Source: Pontixanthobacter aquaemixtae (GTDB taxonomy: Bacteria; Pseudomonadota; Alphaproteobacteria; Sphingomonadales; Sphingomonadaceae). Taken from it: a stretch of DNA of 64,000 nt. This document shows, one piece after another, positions 46,101 through 54,555 of this stretch. Each line of letters starts with the position of its first letter. Position 1 is the first letter of the stretch. Location: NCBI RefSeq assembly GCF_009827395.1, contig NZ_WTYX01000001.1:1741722-1805721 (forward strand), given 5' to 3'. A program made the position numbers and the translations under genes. Under the pieces are notes generated by a model, which was not told where the DNA came from, searched no databases, and worked only from the letters and a program-made list of their open reading frames with translations.

Positions 46101-46611
46101 CGCCGGTGGCGCCCGCATTGGGGGAATGGACCGCAATTACACCTTCGTTGGTCAACGATCCGAACGGATCTTCGGATGTATAGCCGTGCACATTGGCTGC
46201 TGCACTGTAACCATAAAGCCATCCCGAATTTAACGAGTGACCGGCAGCAAAAACCACGAAGACACTTTTGTTCTCATTCTCGACCGCGATGACGCCGTTA
46301 TTGGTTACTGCGCCCCAGCCGGATGCCACGCCAAAATCGGCCAAGCCTGTCCGGGTCTCTGTGCTTGGCTGATAATTCCAGATCACACCGTGATTGATCA
46401 GACCATGAGGATCCCGGCCGGAATAGACATCATAGTCGATATAGACCGCCATCGATCCGTTGAGACTGCTCGACTCATATTCGGATAATCCCAGCCCATT
46501 GGAAAATAGGATCACACCTTCATCGATTACTGTTTCGGTTTCGAGTACGCGTGTCTCGTCAATCGTCACAACGCTTGGGCGGGCGATTGGTGGTGTTAGC
46601 AATTCTGGCAT
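43114..46611 (-). CDS. RTX beta-solenoid surface/secreted protein with shared C-terminal domain
   Basis: A 1165-residue secreted protein without a Sec signal. Residues about 60-330 and 590-900 are built from short repeats of the type VTNNGVIAV or ILNSGTIS, typical of right-handed beta-solenoids in adhesins. Between them (about 335-400) are calcium-binding RTX nonapeptides (GNGGNDLLIGDWGADTLIGG). The last 200 or so residues repeat the C-terminal domain of the neighbouring metalloprotease, including DDYDGDGLQEVYFALTDGTA and LRYDVSNLMVET. It is a likely cargo of the adjacent type I system and may act as an adhesin or surface layer component. No catalytic motif is seen. Confidence 0.85.
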   Translation of the reverse strand: MPELLTPPIARPSVVTIDETRVLETETVIDEGVILFSNGLGLSEYESSSLNGSMAVYIDYDVYSGRDPHGLINHGVIWNYQPSTETRTGLADFGVASGWGAVTNNGVIAVENENKSVFVVFAAGHSLNSGWLYGYSAAANVHGYTSEDPFGSLTNEGVIAVHSPNAGATGVIMDNGGTFINETNGIIQAAGANATGVVFNRGAYTGAGATYDPQIVNRGLIEAISLDVDFASIGIFIQHLEFEWMEVVNEGTIRADIAIFASGASYSPQQESTDRVTNSATGVIEGAIMLAEGDDILVNHGAIRGDVLLGNGDDLFDTRGGSFEGFANGGFGNDVFLGSAFSDYVRGETGDDRLEGNGGNDLLIGDWGADTLIGGLGNDGLYGEFGDDLIVTLGGDVVLAGAGTDRVELGDYTFAFINGEDGHDTLALAGTGRLLDLSAVVASGRLLNFEQIELGASDGLVVRASDVSGLNNDNQLIVSGTNTGTLHLVGAWAADGAETVDGVSYSAFRINGERVLVAAGIAVTISASAPAGAVGLDAIATGDAAPEPGVIAGSERYSGLSFANFFVVRDDLQISESETWYSEQGNTVLAINDFSVLDNDGTIISVSDTVPSNNNGIIGYVQGDLSMLGWFDGISDRLGAMAVYSNHGGLIDNSGLIYSESTKSGISVAISVAANGPILNSGTISSFAVNGAALGIHTYDASFGPELDEPYAVDNRGELIVSSETDRAIGIFNFNGATVHNSGRIDVSGGAGAYGVVTGGGHFSIINEGEITATTTNESGDRSAAFYLWLQGANIVNSGTISADDLLVDYSDYQLNVQINNSGTINADITTYRPGDELRNSGLINGQVNLGAGNDVYYNLGGTTTGLISGGEGEDIAHYQGVFGDYTIVENVPGQFTITGAFGSETLTGFETLQFADISVLLDTGTGVAVDPATADPDTFMLNIRDFDGNDLGGASNWELIGQADANGDGSADYIFVNHQIGRFAEVGLGADGRVYFDNHSWGGDTRVVGIYIDPLVLSGEVEAGGDHDSQRRFQHDLFINNISDVLGSDDYDGDGLQEVYFALTDGTAFLHAYMHADGNIRYANYQSQQQVIDFLTANGYDQSTWADWFPSRAEESSAKDTTPVQDVEDGGKQGVEAVTYGLSVQYDPIELRYDVSNLMVETMV
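43117..43820 (-). repeat. Copy 2 of duplicated C-terminal coding segment
   Basis: Codes for the last 200-235 residues of the 1165-residue RTX protein and is the counterpart of 39657-40370. Conservation is strong even at DNA level near the 3' ends, where both copies share GTTTCAACCATCAGGTT. This points to a fairly recent duplication or gene conversion. Confidence 0.85.
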
Positions 46612-46740
46612 TTAAGCATCCTGAAAAACTGGTTAGCTCGCATTCGCAGGCGCAGCGCTTTTACCAACCAATTTTTTAAACAAGAACAGAAAAATGACGT
46701 GGAGGTGCCATTTGACCGATAAAGGATAGTCGGCTGCTAA

Positions 46741-47922
46741 CTAAAGAGAATTTCCGATTGCGATGGTCGAAAGTCCGACATTGGACAGCGTCGACAAAAA
46801 CTTCTGCAAATCCGCACCAGGAGCGCTGGAAACATAGAGCAAATCGCCATCCCTTATGGCGAAATCTTGTGCCGCAAAGAAGCCCGCCCCCTGCGACAGG
46901 TCGACACGGTAAATCACCGGCACTTTGCCTTCCAAGGTTTGGCGTGCGTTGGCGGTAAGCGCCGGGTCAAGTGCAGCAGGATCTTCCAACCTGAAAACGA
47001 AAACTCCGCGAATATCCGCCCGATCATCGCGCAAGCCGCCGATCCGCCCCAAGGCTTGCGCCAATGTCAGCCCTGCCCCTTCAAAGGGAACTTCCGCGTT
47101 CCGTGTAACCGCACCCAGAGCGATAAAACTGTAAGGTTGATGCAGCACCGTCAGTACATCGTTGGAGCGCAATGTTATGTTCTGAGCGGGGTCAAGAATG
47201 ATCGCATCGAGCGGCATGGTCGCGGCCTGATCACCGCGGGTTAGGCGGATGGTAGTTTTGTCCACGTCTTCGGTTGGCCCACCTGCCGCAGCGAGAATAT
47301 CGAGCAAACGTTCCCCTCGTGCAGTCAAAGGCACGCGGCGCGTATTCGCAACTTCACCCAAGATCGTGACATTGCTTGCCTGGTTGTCGATCAAACGGAC
47401 CAAAGCTTGCGGATCGTGAGCGCGGCCGCGCAGCCGCGCCACAATGTCGCGTTGCAGTTGAGAAGTGGTGCGCCCGGCTGCTCTTACATTGCCGACAAAT
47501 GGAATGGCGATCGTGCCGTCTTCCTCAACACGCTGTTCCGGGATAGCTGCGCTTTGCGCGAGCGCGGCTCCCTCTGCTGCGCGAGAAGGGCCGCCTACTC
47601 CGAATAACACTGCCGGCGGTGCTTCCCATAAGGTTACGCCAACAATATCGCCGCGTTCGATTAGCGACGCCGCAACAGCCCTTTCGCCAAACACTTCAGA
47701 AAAGTTCTTGCTTTGCGCATAGTCCGCGATCCGCCGCGTCGTGTTGTTGTCCAGATTGATGATCGCGATATCCGCTGCGGCATAGGTCTGGCCGCCAGCG
47801 TCATTGATTGCACGCGAACTGGGTCCTGCTGCCCCGAAAGAGGAGCAACCTGCGAGCATTATCGCACATACCGCCGCCATGACGGTTGAAGCAAAAGGAC
47901 GTGCGAGAAACGGAGCCATCAT
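46741..47922 (-). CDS. Polysaccharide export outer-membrane lipoprotein (Wza/KpsD/BexD-like)
   Basis: A 393-residue protein with lipobox AIMLAGC (cysteine at about residue 26). A polysaccharide-export domain (VEEDGTIAIPFVGNVRAAGR) is followed by two SLBB-like segments (RRVPLTARGERLLDILAAAG and the region around LGAVTRNAEVPFEG). It forms the outer-membrane channel for ABC-type capsule export together with the KpsE, KpsM and KpsT homologues upstream. Its ATG overlaps the stop of the glycosyltransferase gene (ATGA at 47919-47922). The C-terminus has the short region (SNVGLSTIAIGNSL) expected for the translocon's membrane helix. Confidence 0.92.
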   Translation of the reverse strand: MMAPFLARPFASTVMAAVCAIMLAGCSSFGAAGPSSRAINDAGGQTYAAADIAIINLDNNTTRRIADYAQSKNFSEVFGERAVAASLIERGDIVGVTLWEAPPAVLFGVGGPSRAAEGAALAQSAAIPEQRVEEDGTIAIPFVGNVRAAGRTTSQLQRDIVARLRGRAHDPQALVRLIDNQASNVTILGEVANTRRVPLTARGERLLDILAAAGGPTEDVDKTTIRLTRGDQAATMPLDAIILDPAQNITLRSNDVLTVLHQPYSFIALGAVTRNAEVPFEGAGLTLAQALGRIGGLRDDRADIRGVFVFRLEDPAALDPALTANARQTLEGKVPVIYRVDLSQGAGFFAAQDFAIRDGDLLYVSSAPGADLQKFLSTLSNVGLSTIAIGNSL

Positions 47923-49247
47923 AGGTACCTAGCATAGACTGATTGCAGGCGGTCGCGGTAATTTTCCTGGCTATAACGCGCGGCCTGCTTGATACCACGC
48001 GCGGTCAGATCAGCGCGCAAATCAACGTCGGCATCGAGTTCGCGGATTGCGGTAGAAATTGCCTGCGAGTCGTAAGGGTCGACCATGCGTGCTGCATCCC
48101 CGACAACTTCGGGAAGCGACGATGTGTTCGAACAAATGACCGGGGTTTTGAGCAGCATTGCCTCCAATGCCGGAAGCCCGAATCCTTCATAGAGCGACGG
48201 GAAAAGTGCGGCTTTGGCGCCCCTGATCAAGCTGACCAGCATTCCGAATGGCACATAGTCCAACCGGATAATCCGTTTGCGCGCACCGCGCGTACGCTCG
48301 ATGCTGCCAAATGCGCTCTTTTCCATCGCATCTTCGTTGAGCAATGCGAGTTCTTTTTCCGCTTTCCACGCCTGCGCACCGATGATCACCAACGGGGTGG
48401 AAACTTCGCTCGCCATATAGGCTTCGATCATCTTTCCAATATTCTTCTTCGGCTCCAACGATCCCCAGAACAGAAAATACTCTTTATAGCCAAAGCCGGT
48501 TACACCCTCGACTTCGCGAGCGACCTGATCATCGGGCTTTTCGCGAAATTTCGCGGGAATCTGGACCGATTGATATGTATTGGTGATCTTCTGCTCGGGA
48601 ATGCCGAGCAGATCGATCAAATCCTGTTTGGAATTTTCAGAAACCGTCACAATGTGATCGGCCCGATCGCCAATCAATCGCATTAGCCGCAGGTAGCGTC
48701 TCTTGTTGTCGAGTGTGGTATAGGGCAGCCGCAATGGCACCAGATCATGCATTGTATAGATGTTGGGTGCGTCCTTGATGCGGACAGGCAAAGGATAGGT
48801 CCAATGCGCCAGATCGGGTGCTTCGGGCAGCTTGATATTCATCAGCCGCTTCCAAAGCCAAAACGCACTTTGCGCGTTCTTGAACAAATCGGTCGAGTTA
48901 TAAATGGCGTCGTAATAGGGTAAACGCGCGGCAAAAGTCCGTGAAATTACACGGCCAGACATCGGAATCTGCTTGGCGCGATATCTGAACGGCAGGCGCA
49001 TCGCAGCCCGCGCACGCTCGATCATTTCGAGGATTCGCGGCTGCTCTACATTGCCGTCAAAGAACGCAATTTCCCGTAGCAGATCATCTCGGTTCAGCGA
49101 GCCGCGATTGCCATAAAGAACCGACACTTTGTGGCCCAGATCGCGAAGCTCATAGCTGAGATTGCGCGCATAGGTCGCAACTCCGGTGCCTTTTTCGAGC
49201 CCCAGATTATACCCGTCGATTAGGATGGTTTTCTGATTATCCGACAT
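47919..49247 (-). CDS. Glycosyltransferase, family 1/4 (GT-B fold)
   Basis: A 442-residue cytoplasmic glycosyltransferase. The donor-binding half has [18 protein letters not shown] and the family motif [20 protein letters not shown], whose glutamates contact the sugar nucleotide, then [16 protein letters not shown]. The N-terminal half starts [20 protein letters not shown], typical for WcaL/RfaB-like transferases. It probably adds a sugar to the capsule repeat or primer. It lies three bases after the KpsT-like gene and overlaps the Wza-like gene, all in one operon. Sugar and linkage cannot be told from sequence. Confidence 0.9.
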   Translation of the reverse strand: MSDNQKTILIDGYNLGLEKGTGVATYARNLSYELRDLGHKVSVLYGNRGSLNRDDLLREIAFFDGNVEQPRILEMIERARAAMRLPFRYRAKQIPMSGRVISRTFAARLPYYDAIYNSTDLFKNAQSAFWLWKRLMNIKLPEAPDLAHWTYPLPVRIKDAPNIYTMHDLVPLRLPYTTLDNKRRYLRLMRLIGDRADHIVTVSENSKQDLIDLLGIPEQKITNTYQSVQIPAKFREKPDDQVAREVEGVTGFGYKEYFLFWGSLEPKKNIGKMIEAYMASEVSTPLVIIGAQAWKAEKELALLNEDAMEKSAFGSIERTRGARKRIIRLDYVPFGMLVSLIRGAKAALFPSLYEGFGLPALEAMLLKTPVICSNTSSLPEVVGDAARMVDPYDSQAISTAIRELDADVDLRADLTARGIKQAARYSQENYRDRLQSVYARYL

Positions 49248-49250
49248 CGC

Positions 49251-50621
49251 TCAATTAATCCGGTTCTCTAGTTGGCGAGCCTGGATAGCTGCACGCGTTT
49301 GCGGCCAATCCGCGAATGCGCCCGTGGGAAGCAACTGATCCGCGCTTGATGCTTCCCCCGGACTGCCGCCGACAAGGCATTTCGCCCGTTCAAACAACGC
49401 GTGATTATCCGGGGGCGGCGCAAGGGGGTTACCAGCGTCCAAGACCATCGCCGCCGCGAGCGCATCAAGCGTTTCGTGCTGCCTGACCTGATCCAGCATG
49501 TCTTCGGGCTCGCATTCCGCTCCTGCCCGAAGCAACCAGTTCAAAGCATCAAAGTCGGGCTTTGACGGCGGTTGCCAAGCACTGGCTCTTGCCGTTGGAG
49601 CGCGAAGGGGCAATCCGTCGATCGAGTCGCCTTGCTGCTCGACGACAAAACCCGCATGAACTTCTACGTCAGCCATGGGCTCACCCAGGGCAACCGCTGT
49701 GCGATAAGCAATCTCGGCATTGGCAAAATTGCCTAGCACTTTCTCGACATGGCCAAGCTGCGTCCAATAGCTGCGTTGGTACGGATAGAGCGCCAGTGCC
49801 TTGCTATATTCGGCCGCCGCCCGCTTCCAATCGCTTTCATCGCGCGCCCAATCGCCCTGCTGGACATGCACGCGGAACCGCTCGTCGGTCAGAGCGGCGT
49901 GCTGCGAGGAATCCACCATCCGAGCGCGGTTGCTATAATTCACTGCGACCGGCTGCGTATGCATATCCACACCGATTAGTTCCTTATAGGTCGAATAGGC
50001 GACTTCAAAATCGTCGAACTGGGACAGCCTGCCATCATGCAGGATAGCCCATCTGTTGCAATGTTCGCGGACATAGCCGGCGTCGTGCGAGATTATCATC
50101 ATGGCGCGGTCGCTGCGCACGTCAAACAGTTCATAGTTGCAGCGATCATGGAACCGGGCATCGCCAACCGCACCGATTTCATCGATCAGAAAACAGTCAA
50201 ATTCGATGATCATCGAGATCGCGAATGCAAGCCGCGCGCGCATTCCCGAAGAATAGGTTCGCACCGGCTCGCGCAGATAGGGCCCGAGTTCGGCAAAATC
50301 CTCCACGAAAGCCAGATTCTTCTCAAAATCCTGATCGTAGATCGACGTGATAAAGCGGATATTGTCGATCCCGGTCAATTGCGGCTGAAACGCACCGCCA
50401 AAGGCCAGTGGCCACGACACCGACATGGACCGCTCGATCATACCCGATGTCGGCTTTTCTGCGCCGCTGACCAAGCGGATCATGGTCGACTTTCCGGCGC
50501 CATTGCGGCCAAGAATCCCTAACCGCTCTCCCATTGCCAGATCGAAATCGATCCCTTCCAACACGACATTGCGGCCAAAGCGGGTGGCGTAGGATTTGTG
50601 GAGATCGCGAACGTGAATCAT
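49251..50621 (-). CDS. Capsule-export ABC ATPase (KpsT-like) with long TPR-like C-terminal extension
   Basis: A 456-residue protein. Residues 1-220 or so are a KpsT-type ATPase: Walker A GRNGAGKST (38-46), signature YSSGMRARL (about 124-132), Walker B FDCFLIDE (about 142-149) and the H-loop ISHD. KpsT proteins are usually about 220 residues. Here another 230 follow, including two TPR-like helical pairs (WKRAAAEYSKALALYP, then FANAEIAYRTAVALGE) and a Pro/Ala-rich tail. The ATG at 50621 overlaps the permease stop (ATGA), which decides it against an upstream start nine codons earlier. The ATPase powers polysaccharide flipping with KpsM. The extension may bind glycosyltransferases or sense chain length. 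Confidence 0.9.
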   Translation of the reverse strand: MIHVRDLHKSYATRFGRNVVLEGIDFDLAMGERLGILGRNGAGKSTMIRLVSGAEKPTSGMIERSMSVSWPLAFGGAFQPQLTGIDNIRFITSIYDQDFEKNLAFVEDFAELGPYLREPVRTYSSGMRARLAFAISMIIEFDCFLIDEIGAVGDARFHDRCNYELFDVRSDRAMMIISHDAGYVREHCNRWAILHDGRLSQFDDFEVAYSTYKELIGVDMHTQPVAVNYSNRARMVDSSQHAALTDERFRVHVQQGDWARDESDWKRAAAEYSKALALYPYQRSYWTQLGHVEKVLGNFANAEIAYRTAVALGEPMADVEVHAGFVVEQQGDSIDGLPLRAPTARASAWQPPSKPDFDALNWLLRAGAECEPEDMLDQVRQHETLDALAAAMVLDAGNPLAPPPDNHALFERAKCLVGGSPGEASSADQLLPTGAFADWPQTRAAIQARQLENRIN

Positions 50622-51433
50622 TCCGGAACCACGCGATTGGCTGTCCAACGGACCATCATCAGCGCAATCGCCGTGAGAATCAGATTAAAGCTCGTCAGAT
50701 AGGCTATGCTGTAATGCGCACGTGCGAGCGATCCGAACCACCCTTCCCGAACCAGCTCCACCCCGTGGACCATTGGAAAATACAGCACAGCTTCCTGCGC
50801 AACACGGGGCAGCGCATCGACCAGAAATGCTGCCCCGGATAGCGGAAACAACAAATACGAAGTCGGGTGCCACAATTTGTCGACCACCTCGCTCTGATGC
50901 GAAAGCGCACCAAGGAACACTGCCAGAGCCGCACCGAACCACGCCAGCAGCATCCAACCGCCAGCGACTTTCAGAAAATCCTCAGGCAGTTCCAGAATGC
51001 CCAGCGCCGTGAACGCCAAAGCCAGAGTAGCAAAGGAAATCGTTGCCCCGCCAAATTCCAACAGCAAGCGCGCCAGATATACGTCGAGAACCTTGATGTT
51101 GCGGTGATAAATCAATGACAAATTGGCCCACAAAGCCCCCACGCAGCGCCCAGGCATGTTGCGCCACAAAAGGACACTGGAATATCCGGTCAGGGCAAAG
51201 GCCACGATCGGCAAGTCGCTGCCATGGACAGATTTGGTTGCCGTCCACAGCACAGTCACCCCCAAAGTGAACAGCATTGGCTCGACGAAAAGCCATAGGA
51301 AGCCAATATTGTGCCGCCCATACCGCGTGAGCATCTCGCGAATGAGCAGCGCACCGATGATCCGCCGGTTGACTTGCAGGCTGGCAATCAGCGAACCGTT
51401 GGCCGGCTCTGGTTTGGCAGGTACGCTTGCCAT
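50618..51433 (-). CDS. Capsule-export ABC permease (KpsM-like)
   Basis: A 271-residue inner-membrane protein of the ABC-2 type with six hydrophobic segments. Family traits include the amphipathic start RIIGALLIREMLTRYGRHNI, the segment GFLWLFVEPMLFTLGVTVLW and the later PMVHGVELVREGWFG. It is the membrane half of the KpsMT exporter. Its ATG follows the KpsE-like stop directly (TGAATG), and its stop overlaps the ATPase start. The full KpsM-T-E-D set is thus present in one operon. Confidence 0.93.
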   Translation of the reverse strand: MASVPAKPEPANGSLIASLQVNRRIIGALLIREMLTRYGRHNIGFLWLFVEPMLFTLGVTVLWTATKSVHGSDLPIVAFALTGYSSVLLWRNMPGRCVGALWANLSLIYHRNIKVLDVYLARLLLEFGGATISFATLALAFTALGILELPEDFLKVAGGWMLLAWFGAALAVFLGALSHQSEVVDKLWHPTSYLLFPLSGAAFLVDALPRVAQEAVLYFPMVHGVELVREGWFGSLARAHYSIAYLTSFNLILTAIALMMVRWTANRVVPE

Positions 51434-52540
51434 TCAGTCGCGGTGCTCCCTGATGCCGACCAGCAGCATCGATAAAATCCCCCATGCCAGCAATCCCAGC
51501 AGCAATGTCGCCAGAACTCCCCGAAGACGCCTGGGGTAGGCCGCATAGTCAGGAAGAGAGGCATCGGAAATGCGGTCCACATAGGCCTGCTTGCGCCGCG
51601 CCTCTGCTTGCGCGTCCTGCTGCGAAGCCAAGGCGACTGCCAATTGCTTTTCGGCAAATTGGGACGCGAGGTTCAATTCCTGATAGCGCGCGGCGTCGGC
51701 AGACAGCGAGCGCGATCCGCCGGCGATACTGCGCGTCTGTTTGGCAATTTCGCTTTCAAGTTCACGCACTTGTGTTCTGAGAAACGGGATCTGCGAAGCG
51801 CGCGGAGTATAGGTCCGCATTTGCAAAAGCTGCGTGCGTGTCGCGATCAGTTCTTCCTGCAATTGCGAAATGTTTTGCAATGCCACCTTGGCCTGCATTT
51901 CGGGATCGATAACACCCGCCTGATCGCGAAAGCGCGCCAATGCCAGCGACGCGCTGCGCGCATTATCCCGCGCCTCGCTTACTTCCTCGTTCGAAAAGCT
52001 GATCGCGTCTGCACGCGCGCGCGCGGATAGCGTATTCACCAACACTTCGGCACGTTCGAGCAGGCGCTTGTTGATGGTCTGCGCGTGTGCAGGATCGAAA
52101 GCCTCCACGCGCAGGCGCATAACTTGCGCGCTTGTACCATCTTCGATTGCCAGTTTCTCGCTGAAATATTCGTATAGCTGTTCGGAACTGTCGCCGCTCA
52201 GCCCGCCGAACCGATCAAAGATGGAAAGAGCGGGGCTTCCATAAGCATTTCGGACGAAATCGTCCTTGTCGATCTGCGCGAGCGCTTCGCGGGACTGAAG
52301 AAATTCGCGCACAGCCTCGCTCTCCTCGCTCGCCGCAGCGATTGAGCCAGAGCCGAGCACCGCGCCGAGCGGGGAAACGTCGGGCTTGCTAGGGCTGCGA
52401 ACAATGATCCGCGATTCCGAAGTATATATGTCCTCCGCCAAGAAGGCGAAATAGACCGTTGCCAGGATTGTCGGCAGCACCACGACCGCCCAAAAAAGCG
52501 GGCTGATAGACCTGATCTTGCTCAACACTGGGCTTGTCAA
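51434..52540 (-). CDS. Capsule-export inner-membrane protein (KpsE/CtrB-like)
   Basis: A 368-residue polysaccharide co-polymerase-type protein with one transmembrane helix near each end (about 14-34 and 340-362). The periplasmic part has extensive coiled-coil sequence (about 170-320). The TSESRIIVRSPSKPDVSPLG region after the first helix is typical of KpsE/BexC/CtrB. It bridges KpsMT to the Wza-like outer-membrane channel. The start is uncertain. The TTG at 52540 overlaps the stop of the glycosyltransferase gene (TTGA); a GTG four codons in is the alternative. Confidence 0.9.
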   Translation of the reverse strand: MTSPVLSKIRSISPLFWAVVVLPTILATVYFAFLAEDIYTSESRIIVRSPSKPDVSPLGAVLGSGSIAAASEESEAVREFLQSREALAQIDKDDFVRNAYGSPALSIFDRFGGLSGDSSEQLYEYFSEKLAIEDGTSAQVMRLRVEAFDPAHAQTINKRLLERAEVLVNTLSARARADAISFSNEEVSEARDNARSASLALARFRDQAGVIDPEMQAKVALQNISQLQEELIATRTQLLQMRTYTPRASQIPFLRTQVRELESEIAKQTRSIAGGSRSLSADAARYQELNLASQFAEKQLAVALASQQDAQAEARRKQAYVDRISDASLPDYAAYPRRLRGVLATLLLGLLAWGILSMLLVGIREHRD

Positions 52541-53772
52541 CTCCGACGCTTTTGCTCTGTCGGGGCATTGTAAAGGTGATAATCGCTACCAACGCAAGTT
52601 GCGGTACCGCCCCCGTAATGGTCAAGACGGGCAAGCCAGCCATCAAGCGCCGCAAAATGTTCAGCCCAATTGGGAGCACGGAACGCGTCTATAGCTGCCA
52701 TTTGCCGCCGCCATTCCCCACCGCCAACGTGGAACTCCGCGATAACGGCTGCCCATGCGTTGATGTCGGTTGGGTCGATAAAAGTCGGGATTGTCTGGCC
52801 AATCTCGCGCAAGCTTGGCAGATCGCTAGTAATCACAGGGACACGCAGCTGTAATGCTTCGATCATTGGCAAGCCGTATCCTTCCGCGAGCGTAGGCAGC
52901 AGCACAGCACGCGCTCCCGCCACCAGCCGCGCAATTTCCGCATCTTCCATGCCGGACCGGACTTCGATCAATTGGCGCAAGCGCGGATCGCTCTTCATAG
53001 CCTTTCGGATCGATCCGGCGCCCAACCCCCAATTTCCCGCAAGGATCAAGCGCGGCGTTTTTCCGCCAAGCCGGTCAACCAACTGCGCCCAAACATCAAG
53101 CAACAATGCATGATTCTTCCGCGTTTCAATGGTGCCAACCGAAACGAAATAGGTGTCACGTCGCAGATCGCATTCCACACGGCGCGGCAGTTTGGCTCCG
53201 GCGATTGGGGCAACCAACATTGGCGGGATATCGAGAGCATGATCCGTTGCGAACTTCCTCAACTCCTCAGCCGTCGCCTGTGAATTGACGACAATCCCAG
53301 CGCCCTGCTTCAAGGCGCCAAGCACCCGGCCGCGATGCCTTTCCGTCTTATGCGGCGTCGTGAGATGCGGATGGGTGACGGGAATCAGGTCGTGGAGAAA
53401 GTACACCGGCTTTAGCTTGTGCCGGGCGATCTCTTGCCAATGCAACGCCAGGTCAAAATCAGTATGGCTGACATTGAAATAGTGAGCTCCGCATAATTCC
53501 CCGGGTTTCGCGGTGGACCACGGTAGCCTGACAATCAGCGCTGCCAATCTGATTCGAAACCGCTGTGCAGGCAGTTCCAATGCCGCAAATAGATTGCGCG
53601 ATGCCTCTTCGTTCAACACAATCATGCGCCCGCGAATTTGCAGCACGGCGCGTGCGCTTTCGGCAAATCTGGCTGCATATGCATCGGCCACGCGATCGAT
53701 ACCACTCGGCGTTTGTCCTTTCAGACGTCGCGCCACGCAGCGGGTCATATCAAGGAGCAGCGGGGCGCCCAT
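52537..53772 (-). CDS. Glycosyltransferase family 1/4 of the capsule locus
   Basis: A 411-residue GT-B glycosyltransferase. It has the LLLDMTRCVARRLKGQTPSG start seen in capsule-locus transferases, SVGTIETRKNHALLLDVW in the donor domain and the motif LAEGYGLPMIEALQLRVPVI. This is followed by SDLPSLREIGQTIPTFIDP. It lies in the operon running from the inositol genes through KpsE; its ATG overlaps the stop of the nucleotidyltransferase gene (TGATG). It probably adds a capsule sugar. Donor and acceptor are unknown. Confidence 0.9.
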   Translation of the reverse strand: MGAPLLLDMTRCVARRLKGQTPSGIDRVADAYAARFAESARAVLQIRGRMIVLNEEASRNLFAALELPAQRFRIRLAALIVRLPWSTAKPGELCGAHYFNVSHTDFDLALHWQEIARHKLKPVYFLHDLIPVTHPHLTTPHKTERHRGRVLGALKQGAGIVVNSQATAEELRKFATDHALDIPPMLVAPIAGAKLPRRVECDLRRDTYFVSVGTIETRKNHALLLDVWAQLVDRLGGKTPRLILAGNWGLGAGSIRKAMKSDPRLRQLIEVRSGMEDAEIARLVAGARAVLLPTLAEGYGLPMIEALQLRVPVITSDLPSLREIGQTIPTFIDPTDINAWAAVIAEFHVGGGEWRRQMAAIDAFRAPNWAEHFAALDGWLARLDHYGGGTATCVGSDYHLYNAPTEQKRRS

Positions 53773-54521
53773 CAGGCACTCTCCAATGTTCCGAACAATT
53801 CGGGGAGATGCTCGCCAATTTGTTCACGCGCCAGCGCAAGCGCGCTCGCATCGTCGACATCGATCCACCACGCATCGCCAATATCGACTGTAGAAGCCCG
53901 TCCCGCATCGGCCAGATATTGCATGCCGTCCGATAGTGACCCGGGCTTGCCATCGCGAATGGCGGCGCGAATGGCCGCTGGAAGCGCGGGAGATACACGA
54001 AAAGCGCCGCAATCAACGGCGCTGTATTCGGTCAAAGATTTGCCAATATGCCGAATCTTGCCATCATCGGACGTCATCACCCAGGTCGCATCTTCCGGGT
54101 CGACCAGCGGAGAGTTGGTGTGGCGATCAATCGCCAGCACTGCGCCGTCCTTTGCGTCCGGGCCGGAGACCAAGGCCGCCAGCACATCGCGTGAAAAGAT
54201 ATGGTCGGCCATAACCAGCAGGAAATCGCCGTCAAATTCTTCCGATCCCGTTATCACGGAACGACCGTTGGGCTGGTGGAAATCGTCCACCCGGCGGGGC
54301 TCGACGGGGATTGCTGCGCGGGCCGAAATCGCCGGCAAGGCAGTTTCGATCTCTTCTGCCTGATAACCGACTGACACGACGATCCGCGTCGCACCCACGC
54401 TTGCCAATTGCCGAACGGAAATTTCCAGCAACGACAAACCATCCAGCTCGGTCAAAGGCTTGCATGGCGCGACATCGCGAATCCGGCTTCCCAGACCAGC
54501 CGCCAGGATCAGCGCCTCCAT
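53772..54521 (-). CDS. Nucleotidyltransferase, IPCT-like (putative inositol-phosphate cytidylyltransferase)
   Basis: A 249-residue NTP-transferase. The nucleotide loop is EALILAAGLGSRIRD, followed by PLTELDGLSLLEI. The MADHIFSRDV segment (metal-binding Asp) and DAWWIDVDDASALALAREQI near the end resemble the cytidylyltransferase half of archaeal bifunctional IPCT/DIPPS enzymes, which activate inositol phosphate as CDP-inositol. Inositol-3-phosphate synthase is immediately upstream and two CDP-alcohol phosphotransferases lie nearby, which supports this reading. ATG at 54521 begins the conserved core. A MobA-like or sugar-phosphate nucleotidyltransferase is the alternative. Confidence 0.8.
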   Translation of the reverse strand: MEALILAAGLGSRIRDVAPCKPLTELDGLSLLEISVRQLASVGATRIVVSVGYQAEEIETALPAISARAAIPVEPRRVDDFHQPNGRSVITGSEEFDGDFLLVMADHIFSRDVLAALVSGPDAKDGAVLAIDRHTNSPLVDPEDATWVMTSDDGKIRHIGKSLTEYSAVDCGAFRVSPALPAAIRAAIRDGKPGSLSDGMQYLADAGRASTVDIGDAWWIDVDDASALALAREQIGEHLPELFGTLESA

Positions 54522-54555
54522 TGCATTTCGCCTGTTTGAGTGAGCGCGAGCATCC

